From Planctomycetota bacterium (GTDB lineage: Bacteria > Planctomycetota > Planctomycetia > Pirellulales > Pirellulaceae): 64,000 bases of DNA. How positions within the stretch are numbered: the stretch's first letter is position 1; every line of letters begins with the position of its first letter. The notes under the pieces were generated by a model. That model was not told the origin of the DNA and did no database searches. It saw only the letters and a list, made by a program, of their open reading frames with translations. Positions 36,923 through 45,930 of this stretch are shown piece after piece. The stretch lies in assembly GCA_963204915.1 (NCBI GenBank), contig CAUJHS010000076.1:1-64000 (forward strand), written 5' to 3'. A program made the translations under genes and the position numbers.

Positions 36923-37732
36923 CTATTTCCCCAGATCATCCGCATGACGGGCCGCCGCCTCGACCGCAGCGATCACGGCGCCTCGAACGCCACGGTCCTC
37001 CAGTACTTGGAGCCCCACAATCGTTGTGCCGCCAGGGCTTGCGACACGATCCTTGAGCATCGCAGGATGCTCATGCGTTTGAAGCACCATTTTGGCGGCG
37101 CCCAACAGTGTTTGCGCTGCAAGGGTGAGCGCCACCTCGCGCGGCAACCCCATTCTCACGCCGCCGTCCGCCATCGCCTCGATCATCAAGTAACCATAGG
37201 CTGGCCCAGAACCTGACAACCCAGTGACCGCGTCTAACAATCGCTCTTCCACCGGAATGGCGACCCCCACCGATTGCAACAGTTCCGCGACGATCTCCGC
37301 ATCTGCTGGCGTAGCGCCGCGCCCCAAGCTATACGCCGCCGCACTCGCGCCAACTAAGCAGGGCGTATTCGGCATGACACGGATTAATCGCGAGACGCCC
37401 AGATTTTTCTCTAAGGCGGCAAGCGTTACCCCCGCCACGATCGAGACCACGAGTTTCGATTCATTCAACGCCGTACGGGCCTCGGCGGCGGCTGGGGTAA
37501 CATACAGCGGTTTGACAGCTAAAAACACGATGTCTGACCGCTCGACGACGTCAAAATTCGTTTCACACAGGTGTGCTGCCGGAACAATTTGTGCGAATGC
37601 GTCGCGCGCTAAGGCGGAAGGATCCGCGGCCGAGATACTTTCGGCCCGTATTAGTCCCGCATTGATGAACCCTTGTGCCAAGGCGCGGGCCATTTGACCG
37701 GCGCCGAGAAAACCAATACTTCGTTCAGTCAT
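36923..37732 (-). CDS. proC: Pyrroline-5-carboxylate reductase
   Basis: From ATG 37732 the product is 269 residues, the usual ProC length; a TTG start 9 bases earlier is less likely. The NAD(P)-binding N terminus reads IGFLGAGQMARALAQGFI. Later motifs are VFLAVKPLYV, VSIVAGVTL, RVMPNTPCLVGASAAAYSLG, and the C-terminal LSGSGPAYGYLMIEAMADGGVRMGLPRE and HPAMLKDRVASPGGTTIVGLQVLE. It reduces pyrroline-5-carboxylate to proline in the last step of proline synthesis. Its place in a unit with efpL is notable because EF-P proteins assist proline-rich translation. Confidence 0.97.
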   Translation of the reverse strand: MTERSIGFLGAGQMARALAQGFINAGLIRAESISAADPSALARDAFAQIVPAAHLCETNFDVVERSDIVFLAVKPLYVTPAAAEARTALNESKLVVSIVAGVTLAALEKNLGVSRLIRVMPNTPCLVGASAAAYSLGRGATPADAEIVAELLQSVGVAIPVEERLLDAVTGLSGSGPAYGYLMIEAMADGGVRMGLPREVALTLAAQTLLGAAKMVLQTHEHPAMLKDRVASPGGTTIVGLQVLEDRGVRGAVIAAVEAAARHADDLGK

Positions 37733-37930
37733 GACAAGCAAGAAATTGATGCGGTCAACCAGGCATAGCGGAGTTTAGCCCGCCAAGGGCCAGCCAACGA
37801 AGCGATCTTGGAAGCAGTTTGATAACAGCCGCTATTGTGACTTGTGAGTATGCCGTCGTAAATCTCAGGAACTCCCGAATGTCGACCAAAGTCCCAAGAT
37901 AGCAGCGAAAATTCGTGCGCGGACGAACGA

Positions 37931-40927
37931 CTAAAATGCGTAGTACCAACCTGCCCAAACGGCGTCGGACCCACGGCGCAACGCATGCGCGTACTCCGTT
38001 CGAAAAGTGAAGTTTTCCACGAGGCTGAATAACGGAATGTCAAAGTAGAGGCCAGCCCCAACGCTATGTTCGATTCCTAACGATTCGTCCAGCAGGTACG
38101 CTTCGCCAACGTCATAAAACACAGAAGTGTAGATGGACCGAAGTCGTGCGACGTTATCATAAAGCGAAATATCAAGGTCTTCCTTCAGCGGCAAACGCCA
38201 TTCTCCACTGGCGATCCAATACGCGTTTCCTTTGACGTCGTCGCGTCGCAGGCCGCGTACGTTGAACGGTCCTCCCAGCCGGAAATGCTCGCCGTTATCC
38301 GGACCTCCAATTCCTCCGGCAAGACGTCCGGCGACCTTCGTTGCCGAAATCGGCCCGAGTTCATCGGGAAGACGACGAACCGCTGAGGCTTGCGCCCACG
38401 TTCGATGATAAGATTCCCCCTCACCGAACGCTGGGAAGCCAAATTCATACGTAGCGTCAAAGGCGAAGCCCGTATCGGGGTTCCAATAGGGCATGCGAGA
38501 GTCCGCATGAACGGTGACGCCAGCCGCCCGAATGTCTCGGTAGTTCTCAATTTCAGGATCTTGCGACGGATGGGTCGCTTCGAAAGGATAAAAGTTGTCG
38601 CCGAACCTCGTGTAGAATTCCCAATACTTCAAATTGGGGTACAAGAGACTGGTTGTGTAGACCTGATCCCAGCGCAGGTAAATCCGACCCTGATCCTCAG
38701 GGTCGTCAATCAAGTCGCTTGCGAGCGAATGTTCGTAAACTGCGCCAAGCGACCAGTTCGGCGCCGGCAGGTTATAGACGATCGTATCTACACCCGCGGT
38801 AAGGTGGTTTTCGTTATTACCGGGTGTGTACGCAAGGAACGGAGAGACGCGATATTCGTGGATCGAGACGATCGATCCGCGCACGACCATGCGCCCTAAC
38901 GCGTCGATCCCCGGCCCGGCCGCGATTCCGACCCGGTCTAAAGGCTGCATTAACGCCGTTTCGTCCAGCGGTGTGTAGAACGGCGTGAGGCGGACCAAAG
39001 GTGTCTTACGCCAGCGGTTGTTGTGCAAGTTCGCGTCGAGCACCCAATGGTCAGGATCGATCGTAACTTGTTTCGGTCGTTCTTCCGTCGCAACCGTTAC
39101 GGTCCAAGCGTTTGGCGCGACCTGCTTGACCTCAGCGTCTCCGACGGAATAATCGCCGGCCGCCGGATCGAGAAAAACTCGGGCTTCGGACGGATGCTTC
39201 GCGTCGAAGGACCACCCCACTTCGACGGGCTCCGCAATGTCGTGCAATTGTTCAACCCGCACGGTTGTCACGTATCCGTGATCGCGGGGCTCCACCCATA
39301 CTCCTGCAACTTTCCAGTCTGCCAGTTTTGGCGAGTAAAGCCATTCGTCAAAAAATACTTGCCAGCTTTCGCCGGTGTACGCCTCGAGCTCTTGTTGGAA
39401 GTCCTCAACGCGCAGTACGCGGTATTGATACTTACAGTAGACGATGCGCAGGAAGTCGAAGAACCGTTGCGTGCCAAGCCGTTGATGAATCATCGCCACC
39501 ACTTTGTTCCCGCGATCATAGACCAAGAAGAACAGATTGTGGACATGCTCATGCTCGTGCAACGGCGCGACGGTTTGGCCGTGCCCGCCTCGACCGAGGT
39601 ATAAGTAGTACCCGTTATGGGCCAGCGTCTGGTAACGAATGTTCGGCAGCCAAGCCAGCGCCTTCGGCCACTTAAACACGGGTGGATTGTCGCCGTATTT
39701 TAATTTGACCCGCCATTCGGTCAGGTACGATACCAAACCTTCATCCATCCAACTTTGGCGGAACCCGTCGGTGCCAACTGTGGAATACCACCACTGGTGA
39801 CAAATCTCGTGGCTGACTAAGTGATCAACATAAAGTGACGCCAACTTCGGGGCGTCAAAGATTCGTTCATCAATTAGAATCATGCCCGAAGACTCATTGC
39901 CATTCCAACCAAAATAGGACTCAGCAATCTTGAATTCGGCGTGGGGGTATGCGCCGAACCACTGGGAGTAAAGCTGAAGGCATTCCGCAGCGGTATTGAG
40001 CGCTTCTTGGGCATAAAAGCGATGCTCGGGAAACGCGTAAACCTGAATTCGAATCCCTTGAACCTCGCACTCCACCACTTCGTACCGCGCGCTACAGACA
40101 ATCGCCAAATCGCGTAAACCTTGCCCACTCATCAACAAGTGTTGATAACCATGATCGTCCACCCGGCGCGACAACACCTGCGCACCGCTGGCGACATGTT
40201 CTTCAACCGGCACCGTGAGGCGCACCGTATAATTGCCCGCTTCGTTGAGCCACGGCTGATGCCACGCTACATAGGGAGAATCGTCCCATCCGTGATGATC
40301 GTAATACGCCAAGATTGGATACCAATTCAACAAGCTCGTTACACCACGAAACCGTCCGAAACGTCCCTGCACGGGCGGAATATCTAGTTTGTAGTCTAAG
40401 GTCACTTCGACGGTTTCGCCCGGCTGAACCGGAGCAGGTAGTTGGACGATCAAGAGCGTGTCGGTGTGCTTGTCAAAATGGAATGCGAGAGGCGTATCGC
40501 ACGACTGCACAGCCGTTATCTGAATTCGTCGCCCTTCCGAATCGACAGCGTCCCGCGGATCAACACGAAACGACTCAAGTGTTCGTTGGTACTTAGCAAG
40601 CAATTTCGCGTCGGGTTTGTGCCGCGGATAAACATGAAATACGAGGCGATCCGTCGATCGATCGGCCGGATTTGTCCATCGAACCGTTTGTTGTACTTTC
40701 GCCCAATGCGCCCCAGGCTCTAAGTGCACATTGAGGTCATACTCCGGGAGATAAGCCGGCGGCCCGGCAAGTTCCACGAGCGATTCACCGTCGGGGGCTA
40801 CCAGTAATGGCTCGGGAAGCGATTCGGCTTGCACGTCAACGGGGGGGAGCAACTCCTCCTGGCCATGTACGGCGCATACCGTCATCCATAAGAGGCAAAC
40901 GATGCTCGCGTTGACCAATCGTCGCAT
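37931..40927 (-). CDS. M1-family metallopeptidase fused to an Omp85/D15-like outer-membrane barrel
   Basis: From ATG 40927 the product is 998 residues with a signal peptide (about 1-23). Residues about 50-500 resemble M1 aminopeptidases: a beta-rich N-terminal domain (YDLNVHLEPGAHWAKVQQTVRWTN), then the gluzincin motif HEICHQWW with the third zinc ligand Glu in SWMDEGLVSYL. The canonical GAMEN-type loop is seen only as WNGNESSG. From about 640 the protein becomes a beta-barrel with GPFNVRGLRRDDVKGNAYWIASGEWRLPL and SVGAGLYFDIPLF, as in the D15/BamA barrel. I see no POTRA domains. The fusion predicts a peptidase tethered to the outer membrane. Confidence 0.82.
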   Translation of the reverse strand: MRRLVNASIVCLLWMTVCAVHGQEELLPPVDVQAESLPEPLLVAPDGESLVELAGPPAYLPEYDLNVHLEPGAHWAKVQQTVRWTNPADRSTDRLVFHVYPRHKPDAKLLAKYQRTLESFRVDPRDAVDSEGRRIQITAVQSCDTPLAFHFDKHTDTLLIVQLPAPVQPGETVEVTLDYKLDIPPVQGRFGRFRGVTSLLNWYPILAYYDHHGWDDSPYVAWHQPWLNEAGNYTVRLTVPVEEHVASGAQVLSRRVDDHGYQHLLMSGQGLRDLAIVCSARYEVVECEVQGIRIQVYAFPEHRFYAQEALNTAAECLQLYSQWFGAYPHAEFKIAESYFGWNGNESSGMILIDERIFDAPKLASLYVDHLVSHEICHQWWYSTVGTDGFRQSWMDEGLVSYLTEWRVKLKYGDNPPVFKWPKALAWLPNIRYQTLAHNGYYLYLGRGGHGQTVAPLHEHEHVHNLFFLVYDRGNKVVAMIHQRLGTQRFFDFLRIVYCKYQYRVLRVEDFQQELEAYTGESWQVFFDEWLYSPKLADWKVAGVWVEPRDHGYVTTVRVEQLHDIAEPVEVGWSFDAKHPSEARVFLDPAAGDYSVGDAEVKQVAPNAWTVTVATEERPKQVTIDPDHWVLDANLHNNRWRKTPLVRLTPFYTPLDETALMQPLDRVGIAAGPGIDALGRMVVRGSIVSIHEYRVSPFLAYTPGNNENHLTAGVDTIVYNLPAPNWSLGAVYEHSLASDLIDDPEDQGRIYLRWDQVYTTSLLYPNLKYWEFYTRFGDNFYPFEATHPSQDPEIENYRDIRAAGVTVHADSRMPYWNPDTGFAFDATYEFGFPAFGEGESYHRTWAQASAVRRLPDELGPISATKVAGRLAGGIGGPDNGEHFRLGGPFNVRGLRRDDVKGNAYWIASGEWRLPLKEDLDISLYDNVARLRSIYTSVFYDVGEAYLLDESLGIEHSVGAGLYFDIPLFSLVENFTFRTEYAHALRRGSDAVWAGWYYAF

Positions 40928-41313
40928 AGCGCGAGAAGTACCCAGGGGGAGCACAGGAGTGCGAGACTATAACGAGGCGGGGGGGCCGGCAACAGGCCGA
41001 TTCGCTGGAACCCAAACCCGTTTAATTCAAAAACGTCTAAAAAACGTTTATGGCGCGGAACACGGGTCCTGGCCCATATGTCGAGCGATCCGCAAGCGCG
41101 GCCGTTCATGTCCTATTCGGCTACGCTGGATTTGGGGGATGAGCGAATTATCGGTAACTGCGGAATCACGGTTAAACTAGGTTGTCTAGCAAAGAGGAAC
41201 CGACGGCGATTTTCCAAAAACTCGGGCATACGTGTACAAACGTATTGACTGTGTACGTGCGTATATTAGATTATTAGAGGACGACGCACGCACCACGTTT
41301 GAGGGAGGCCATT
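40928..41313. other. Intergenic region between the M1-barrel gene and lexA
   Basis: About 385 bases between divergent genes. The lexA-proximal part contains a promoter-like stretch with inverted repeats (see 41228-41263). The rest has no supported gene. Confidence 0.45.
41228..41272 (+). promoter_or_regulatory. lexA promoter with candidate operator repeats
   Basis: ATACGT-N6-ACGTAT (41228-41245) is a perfect inverted repeat. TACG-TG-CGTA (41254-41263) is a second smaller one. TTGACT (41245-41250) and TAGATT (41267-41272), 16 bases apart, make a fair -35/-10 pair overlapped by both repeats. LexA normally represses its own gene, so one or both may be its operator. They match neither the E. coli CTGT-N8-ACAG nor the Bacillus GAAC-N4-GTTC box. 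Confidence 0.45.
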
Positions 41314-41919
41314 ATGCCCGCATTTGATCAACTGACAGATAAACAACTCGCCGTATATCAATTTATACGCGACACCATACGCGGACGAGGCTACGGTCCT
41401 ACCGTGCGCGACATTGGCGATGCCTTTGGCATCAAATCGCCAAACGGCGTTATGTGTCATTTAAAAGCCTTGGAGACGAAGGGATTCATTCGGCGTGAAG
41501 GAAAATTAGCTCGCGCAATTGAATTGACTCAGGAGTCGATCGAGGAAGACAAGGGACTGCCATTAGCAGGTCGAATTGCCGCCGGCGCATTGCATGAAGC
41601 CATTGAGCAGAAGGAGCGGATTGACCTGGGCGAGTTCTTTCGGGGTAAAGGCATGTACGCACTAGAGGTGTCGGGCGACTCGATGATCGAGGCTCAAATT
41701 GCCGACGGCGATTATGTCGTCGTCAAGAAACAAAAGACGGCGCAGCCTGGGCAAATCGTTGTGGCGATTACCGATGAGGGGGAGACGACGCTGAAGTACT
41801 GGCACCCGGAGAAAAAGCGAGTTCGTTTGCAACCGGCGAATTCGACCATGGAGCCCATCTATTGCTCGAATGCTCAAGTCGAGGGCGTTGTGGTTGGCGT
41901 TGTTCGCAAACTGAAGTAG
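41314..41919 (+). CDS. lexA: LexA repressor
   Basis: From ATG 41314, preceded by GGGAGG, the product is 201 residues. The N-terminal winged helix reads LTDKQLAVYQFIRDTIRGRGYGPTVRDIGDAFGIKSPNGVMCHLKALE. The Ala-Gly autocleavage site lies in PLAGRIAAGALHEA. The C-terminal serine-lysine peptidase has Ser in EVSGDSMIEAQIADGDYVVV and Lys in GETTLKYWHPE. It represses SOS genes and cleaves itself with RecA after DNA damage. The promoter region carries candidate operators. It is transcribed alone. Confidence 0.96.
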   Translation: MPAFDQLTDKQLAVYQFIRDTIRGRGYGPTVRDIGDAFGIKSPNGVMCHLKALETKGFIRREGKLARAIELTQESIEEDKGLPLAGRIAAGALHEAIEQKERIDLGEFFRGKGMYALEVSGDSMIEAQIADGDYVVVKKQKTAQPGQIVVAITDEGETTLKYWHPEKKRVRLQPANSTMEPIYCSNAQVEGVVVGVVRKLK

Positions 41920-42049
41920 TTGCGCAAAGGAAATTGGGCCGGAATCACATGCCTGCCCGTCGCCAGGGTCTACTTGCCTTTGCAGCGGGGTGTGTTAAAT
42001 TCTCACTTTCGATGTTTCGTCGTTAATTCGAAGTATGGGAGACACACGC

Positions 42050-42547
42050 ATGTCGTTCTATGTTGGCGAGGCGCTGGCCGGAGAAGGATTCGAGATTGCC
42101 CACATTGACTTGATAATCGGCCGCAAAGACGGACCTGCTGGACACGCCTTTGTCGATGCCTTGGCTCGACAAAGCAAAGGCCACTCGAACTTGCTCGCCG
42201 TGTTGACTCCTAACTTGGCCGTGAAACCTGCTACGGTACTCGTCACAAAAGTGTCGATTCAAGGGGCCAAGCAAGCCACACAAATGTTTGGCCCCGCACA
42301 AGCAGCCGTTGCGAAAGCGGTCGCGGACTCGGTAGGCGAAGGCGTAATTCCCAAGGACCAAGCCGAAGATTTGGTGATCATCTGCGGCGTGTTCATCCAC
42401 TGGGAAGCGAACGACAACAAGAAGATTTACGACTATAACTACGAAGCGACGAAGTTGGCCATTGCGAACGCAATGAAGGGTAAACCGACGGTCGATGAGA
42501 TGCTCGCTGGCAAAGACAAGGCCGAGCACCCATTCAAGGGCTTCTAG
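42050..42547 (+). CDS. fae: Formaldehyde-activating enzyme
   Basis: From ATG 42050, with GGGAG about 9 bases before, the product is 165 residues; an ATG at 42035 is in frame. It opens [34 protein letters not shown], including the catalytic His of the Fae family. It continues with [33 protein letters not shown] and the C-terminal tail EHPFKGF. Fae condenses formaldehyde with tetrahydromethanopterin to methylene-H4MPT. mtdB, the next enzyme of that pathway, follows 101 bases later. Confidence 0.96.
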   Translation: MSFYVGEALAGEGFEIAHIDLIIGRKDGPAGHAFVDALARQSKGHSNLLAVLTPNLAVKPATVLVTKVSIQGAKQATQMFGPAQAAVAKAVADSVGEGVIPKDQAEDLVIICGVFIHWEANDNKKIYDYNYEATKLAIANAMKGKPTVDEMLAGKDKAEHPFKGF

Positions 42548-42648
42548 TTTTAGTCAACGCGTATGGTCGCTAGTCACGCGATCTCTACAACTACATCATG
42601 GCTAGGTATGCGTACACTGCAACCTGGCCTTTTTTTATGGACGTCATT

Positions 42649-43521
42649 ATGGGTAAGCCCAAGATCTTGCTACAGCTTGATCCGGATCGCCAGGCCAGCG
42701 TATTTGACGCCGTTGTAGCAATTGACGCTGGCGTCGATCAATTGCTGGTTCGCAATGCGGTGGAAGTCGCACATGTGCGGGACCTCGTATTCGGTGCCAT
42801 CTTTACCCGAGGTCTGGAAGATTTACCTAGAACCGCAATTTTTGTTGGGGGATCAAACGTCGCGCAGGGTGAATCGATCTTTGAAGAAGTCAAACGAACA
42901 TTCTTCGGTCCCATGCGCGTGAGTGTGATGTTGGATGCGAATGGCGCCAACACGACAGCGGCCGCGGCAGTCCTCGCGGCGGCTCGGCATATCCCGCTTC
43001 GCAACGCCATTGTTACCGTTCTCGCCGGGACCGGCCCAGTTGGGCAACGCGTGGTGCGGCTCCTTGCTCGCGAAGGAGCCAAAACGCGAGTCGGCTCTCG
43101 AAGCAAAGACAAAGCTCAACACGTGTGCGACACACTAACATCGGTTGTCCCAGCAGCGATGCTCGAAGCCGTCGCGGCAAGCACGCCAGAGGAAACTGCT
43201 GCCGCGATCGACGGCGCTCATGTTGTCATAGCGGCTGGCGCCGCTGGCATTGAACTTCTGTCCGCCGAGCAACGAATTGCTACACCTACGTTACGCGTAG
43301 CGATTGATTTGAACGCCGTTCCACCGCTTGGGATCGGCGGAATGAAGGCAACCGACAAAGCGCAAGATCGCGATGGATGCGTTTGTTATGGCGCCATTGG
43401 TGTCGGCAGAACCAAAATGAAAATTCACAAGGCCGCCTTACGTCGCCTCTTCGAGACGAATGACCAAGTAATGGACGCCGAGGAAATCTTTGCTCTCGGC
43501 CGATTGCTTGAGTCTGAATAA
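42649..43521 (+). CDS. mtdB: NAD(P)-dependent methylene-tetrahydromethanopterin dehydrogenase
   Basis: From ATG 42649 the product is 290 residues; earlier in-frame ATGs (42598, 42637) would add a stretch without family features. Conserved segments are KILLQLDPDRQASVFDAVVAIDAG, SVMLDANGANTTAAAAVLAAARH, the nucleotide-binding VTVLAGTGPVGQRVVRLLAREGAKTRVGSRS, and CVCYGAIGVGRTKMKIHKAAL. It oxidises methylene-H4MPT to methenyl-H4MPT. Together with fae it forms part of the H4MPT-linked C1 oxidation route known in some planctomycetes and methylotrophs. The other genes of the route (mch, fhc) are not in the window. Confidence 0.92.
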   Translation: MGKPKILLQLDPDRQASVFDAVVAIDAGVDQLLVRNAVEVAHVRDLVFGAIFTRGLEDLPRTAIFVGGSNVAQGESIFEEVKRTFFGPMRVSVMLDANGANTTAAAAVLAAARHIPLRNAIVTVLAGTGPVGQRVVRLLAREGAKTRVGSRSKDKAQHVCDTLTSVVPAAMLEAVAASTPEETAAAIDGAHVVIAAGAAGIELLSAEQRIATPTLRVAIDLNAVPPLGIGGMKATDKAQDRDGCVCYGAIGVGRTKMKIHKAALRRLFETNDQVMDAEEIFALGRLLESE

Positions 43522-43537
43522 CATCACTGAATCTAAG

Positions 43538-44773
43538 CTAAAAGGCGCCGTTCAAATACGCGGCAATCATTAATGCAACGGTCAAAAAGATCATTCCAAA
43601 ACCCGCCAAGAACAAATTGCGTTTAAACCTTAATTGTTGCTTCTCTTCAGGAGTGAGGCGACGAAGTTCTACCTCTCTCCCATCAACGTTAACCGTCTTA
43701 ATCGGCTCTCGTAGCGCGATGTATTTTCCGGCCTCCGTGGGGATTAACACCGAGCCATCTAACGTTTTACTTATGGAGGATGTCTGAAAACCACCGGGTT
43801 CCCGCGGCGCTCCTGATCTTGCGCTCTTAACTTCAGTTTCGCCCGCAGCGGCGGGGGGCAATAAATCGTCTGCTGTTGGCCCAGCGGATTCCTTGGACCG
43901 ACCGCTCTCGCTTCTTTCCGCCCGCTTCGGCAATAACTCGTCGATCGTCGTACTTGCGTATGGAGTGGATTGTGAACTCGACGCAGGAGGCGACATTTGC
44001 TTCGTTTCGCCGGACTGAGGGAGTCTCGACGGATGTCGCGTTTCCTCGCTCGGTTGCAGCGTAGGCGATAAATCGGCCGGCTCACGACGCCCGACCTCCC
44101 GTCGATGCGCATCTGCGACAACATCCATTTCGCGCGGACGGACTACGTGACTTGGCGATGATGCCCCACGGTCATGAACGGCGGAACTGTTCGCCGTAGC
44201 ACCCGGCGGAAGCAAGTCACTCTCCCTTACGGTCTCCGAGTCCGGGACATTTTGCGTTGAAATGGTCAGCATCGAAACCGACGAAATTGGCGCATCCGCG
44301 TAGTGTGGCGTAGTACGACCTGTTGCCGACTGTGCGAAAGAGACGTTCGTTGAATGTATCGGCGGTGCGTCAGGCTCCATCGACGGCGCGCCTCCCGGCG
44401 GGGAAAATGCAGGCGGCGGCGTCGCGTGGCCCTCAAATTCCTGCTCGTGCCACTCGCTCAAGGGCGTTTGCCAAACGGGCGCCATCACACGATGATAACA
44501 ATGAGGGCAGGATACTTCGCCGCCCGTCATCGATCGCATCACTTGGAATCCCCCCCCACAAACCGGACACGAGAGCTGACAAGCATCCTCTGAGCAGGCC
44601 GGTGGCGCTAAGCTGTCGAAAACAGGCGGTTCAACTGCCGTTGGTGGAGGCGCCAAATTTGCGATCATTACGGCGCCAGCGCAACTAGGGCAGAAGACCG
44701 TTTGACCCACCGCGGAGTCGTCGGTTTGAAAAAGCCCGCCACAATGCGGACAATGCAACTGAACTGCGGCCAT
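43538..44773 (-). CDS. Zinc-ribbon protein with disordered middle and C-terminal membrane anchor
   Basis: From ATG 44773 the product is 411 residues. Two zinc ribbons open it: CPHCGG...CPSC (about 8-30) and CPVCGG...CPHC (about 65-85). A long low-complexity Ser/Pro/Glu-rich stretch (about 95-345) follows, containing repeated ..DDLLPPA and ..DELLPKR-type segments. A short conserved part (GKYIALREPIKTVNVDGREVELRRLTPEEKQQLRFKRN) precedes a single C-terminal membrane segment (about 388-408). Tail anchoring would keep the ribbons in the cytoplasm. Its function is unknown. It is convergent with mtdB. Confidence 0.75.
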   Translation of the reverse strand: MAAVQLHCPHCGGLFQTDDSAVGQTVFCPSCAGAVMIANLAPPPTAVEPPVFDSLAPPACSEDACQLSCPVCGGGFQVMRSMTGGEVSCPHCYHRVMAPVWQTPLSEWHEQEFEGHATPPPAFSPPGGAPSMEPDAPPIHSTNVSFAQSATGRTTPHYADAPISSVSMLTISTQNVPDSETVRESDLLPPGATANSSAVHDRGASSPSHVVRPREMDVVADAHRREVGRREPADLSPTLQPSEETRHPSRLPQSGETKQMSPPASSSQSTPYASTTIDELLPKRAERSESGRSKESAGPTADDLLPPAAAGETEVKSARSGAPREPGGFQTSSISKTLDGSVLIPTEAGKYIALREPIKTVNVDGREVELRRLTPEEKQQLRFKRNLFLAGFGMIFLTVALMIAAYLNGAF

Positions 44774-44853
44774 CGCGCGAGAGGAGTTGAGGTAGGAACG
44801 TTTCACTTCCTATCGTAAACGTGGCCCCATTGTGCTTTCAACTAGTGCTTGTG

Positions 44854-45876
44854 TTCATGCCGCAATTTGAACTGCCGCCCAATCAACATCTTGCCGCTCC
44901 AGGCAAATGGCCGCTCGTCGGCGAACGAGAGCCTCCCTCGATCTTGGAGCCATGGACAATTCGTGTCGTTGGAAACGTTACGTCGCCCTGTTCCTGGACA
45001 TTACAAGAGCTGAAAGAGTTGCCACAGGTTGAGCAATCGATCGACATTCATTGCGTTACACGATGGTCGCAATTAGGCGCCGTATTTCGCGGCGTATTAC
45101 TTCGCGAAGTAGTCGCTCGCGTGGTCCCTTTACCGACCGCAAACTTCGTTTCCTTCGTCGCACATAGCAACCGAAACCATAGTACTTCGCTACCCTTGCG
45201 CGACTCGATCGAGTTGAAGGCAATGCTCGCCTTCGAGTGCAACGGCGGCGATCTCCCGGTTGAGCATGGTGGTCCCGTGAGGGTGATTGTTCCTAACCGG
45301 TACTTTTATAAAAGCGTCAAATGGCTGGAATGTATTGAGTTGCACGAGGAAGATCGACTCGGCTACTGGGAGCGAGTAGCGGGTTACCACAATCATGCAG
45401 ACCCATGGCGCGAAGAACGCTACATGGCGCCAGCGTTGGACCGCCAAACGACCGCCCGCGCGATTGCGCAGCGCAATTTTGAAAAGCTTGATTTACGCAG
45501 TATCGCGGCCGATTCACGGAATCTGTCGGGATTGAATGCTCGTAACGCCATCCTGCGGGATGCCGATTTTCGGCATGCGACGTTGATGGCGGCATGCTTC
45601 GACGCGGCAAATCTTTCCAACGCTCACTTTGAGTACGCCGATCTCCGTGACGCTTCGTTCTTAGACGCCGACGTCGAGGGCGCTAATTTCGCTGGGGCCG
45701 ATCTGCGCGGCGCCGATTTGCGCGGGGCGTCGCTTTTCGGAGCAACGTTCGTGATCGAATCGCCGACGTTGATCCCAGCCAACATTAATTGTACGACGCG
45801 GATGGATCTTGCCGCCATTGAGCAACTCGCGCCGCTACAACAAGAGTTCGTATTGAGGTTTATGCGAGATTCGTGA
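44854..45876 (+). CDS. Sulfite-oxidase-like molybdopterin domain fused to pentapeptide repeats
   Basis: From ATG 44854 the product is 340 residues; a GTG 33 bases earlier is in frame. Residues about 25-190 match the oxidoreductase molybdopterin-binding domain (PF00174-type). They include the Mo-ligating Cys in DIHCVTRWS, GVLLREVVARV, and PVRVIVPNRYFYKSVKWLECIEL. Residues about 205-300 are pentapeptide repeats (NLSGLNARNAILRDADFRHATL, then FAGADLRGADLRGASLFGATF). No signal peptide is visible, unlike secreted MsrP-type enzymes. Pentapeptide solenoids usually mediate binding. The fusion is unusual. Confidence 0.82.
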   Translation, partial: FMPQFELPPNQHLAAPGKWPLVGEREPPSILEPWTIRVVGNVTSPCSWTLQELKELPQVEQSIDIHCVTRWSQLGAVFRGVLLREVVARVVPLPTANFVSFVAHSNRNHSTSLPLRDSIELKAMLAFECNGGDLPVEHGGPVRVIVPNRYFYKSVKWLECIELHEEDRLGYWERVAGYHNHADPWREERYMAPALDRQTTARAIAQRNFEKLDLRSIAADSRNLSGLNARNAILRDADFRHATLMAACFDAANLSNAHFEYADLRDASFLDADVEGANFAGADLRGADLRGASLFGATFVIESPTLIPANINCTTRMDLAAIEQLAPLQQEFVLRFMRDS

Positions 45877-45930
45877 GATGCTGGTGCGTTGAAAAGATGG
45901 CATGCGATTCAACTTCGACACGCGGCCAAG

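Noticed and set aside
37729-38061. 110-residue minus-strand ORF between proC and the M1-barrel gene
   Set aside because: Overlaps the 3' end of the barrel domain in another frame and lacks a recognisable motif.
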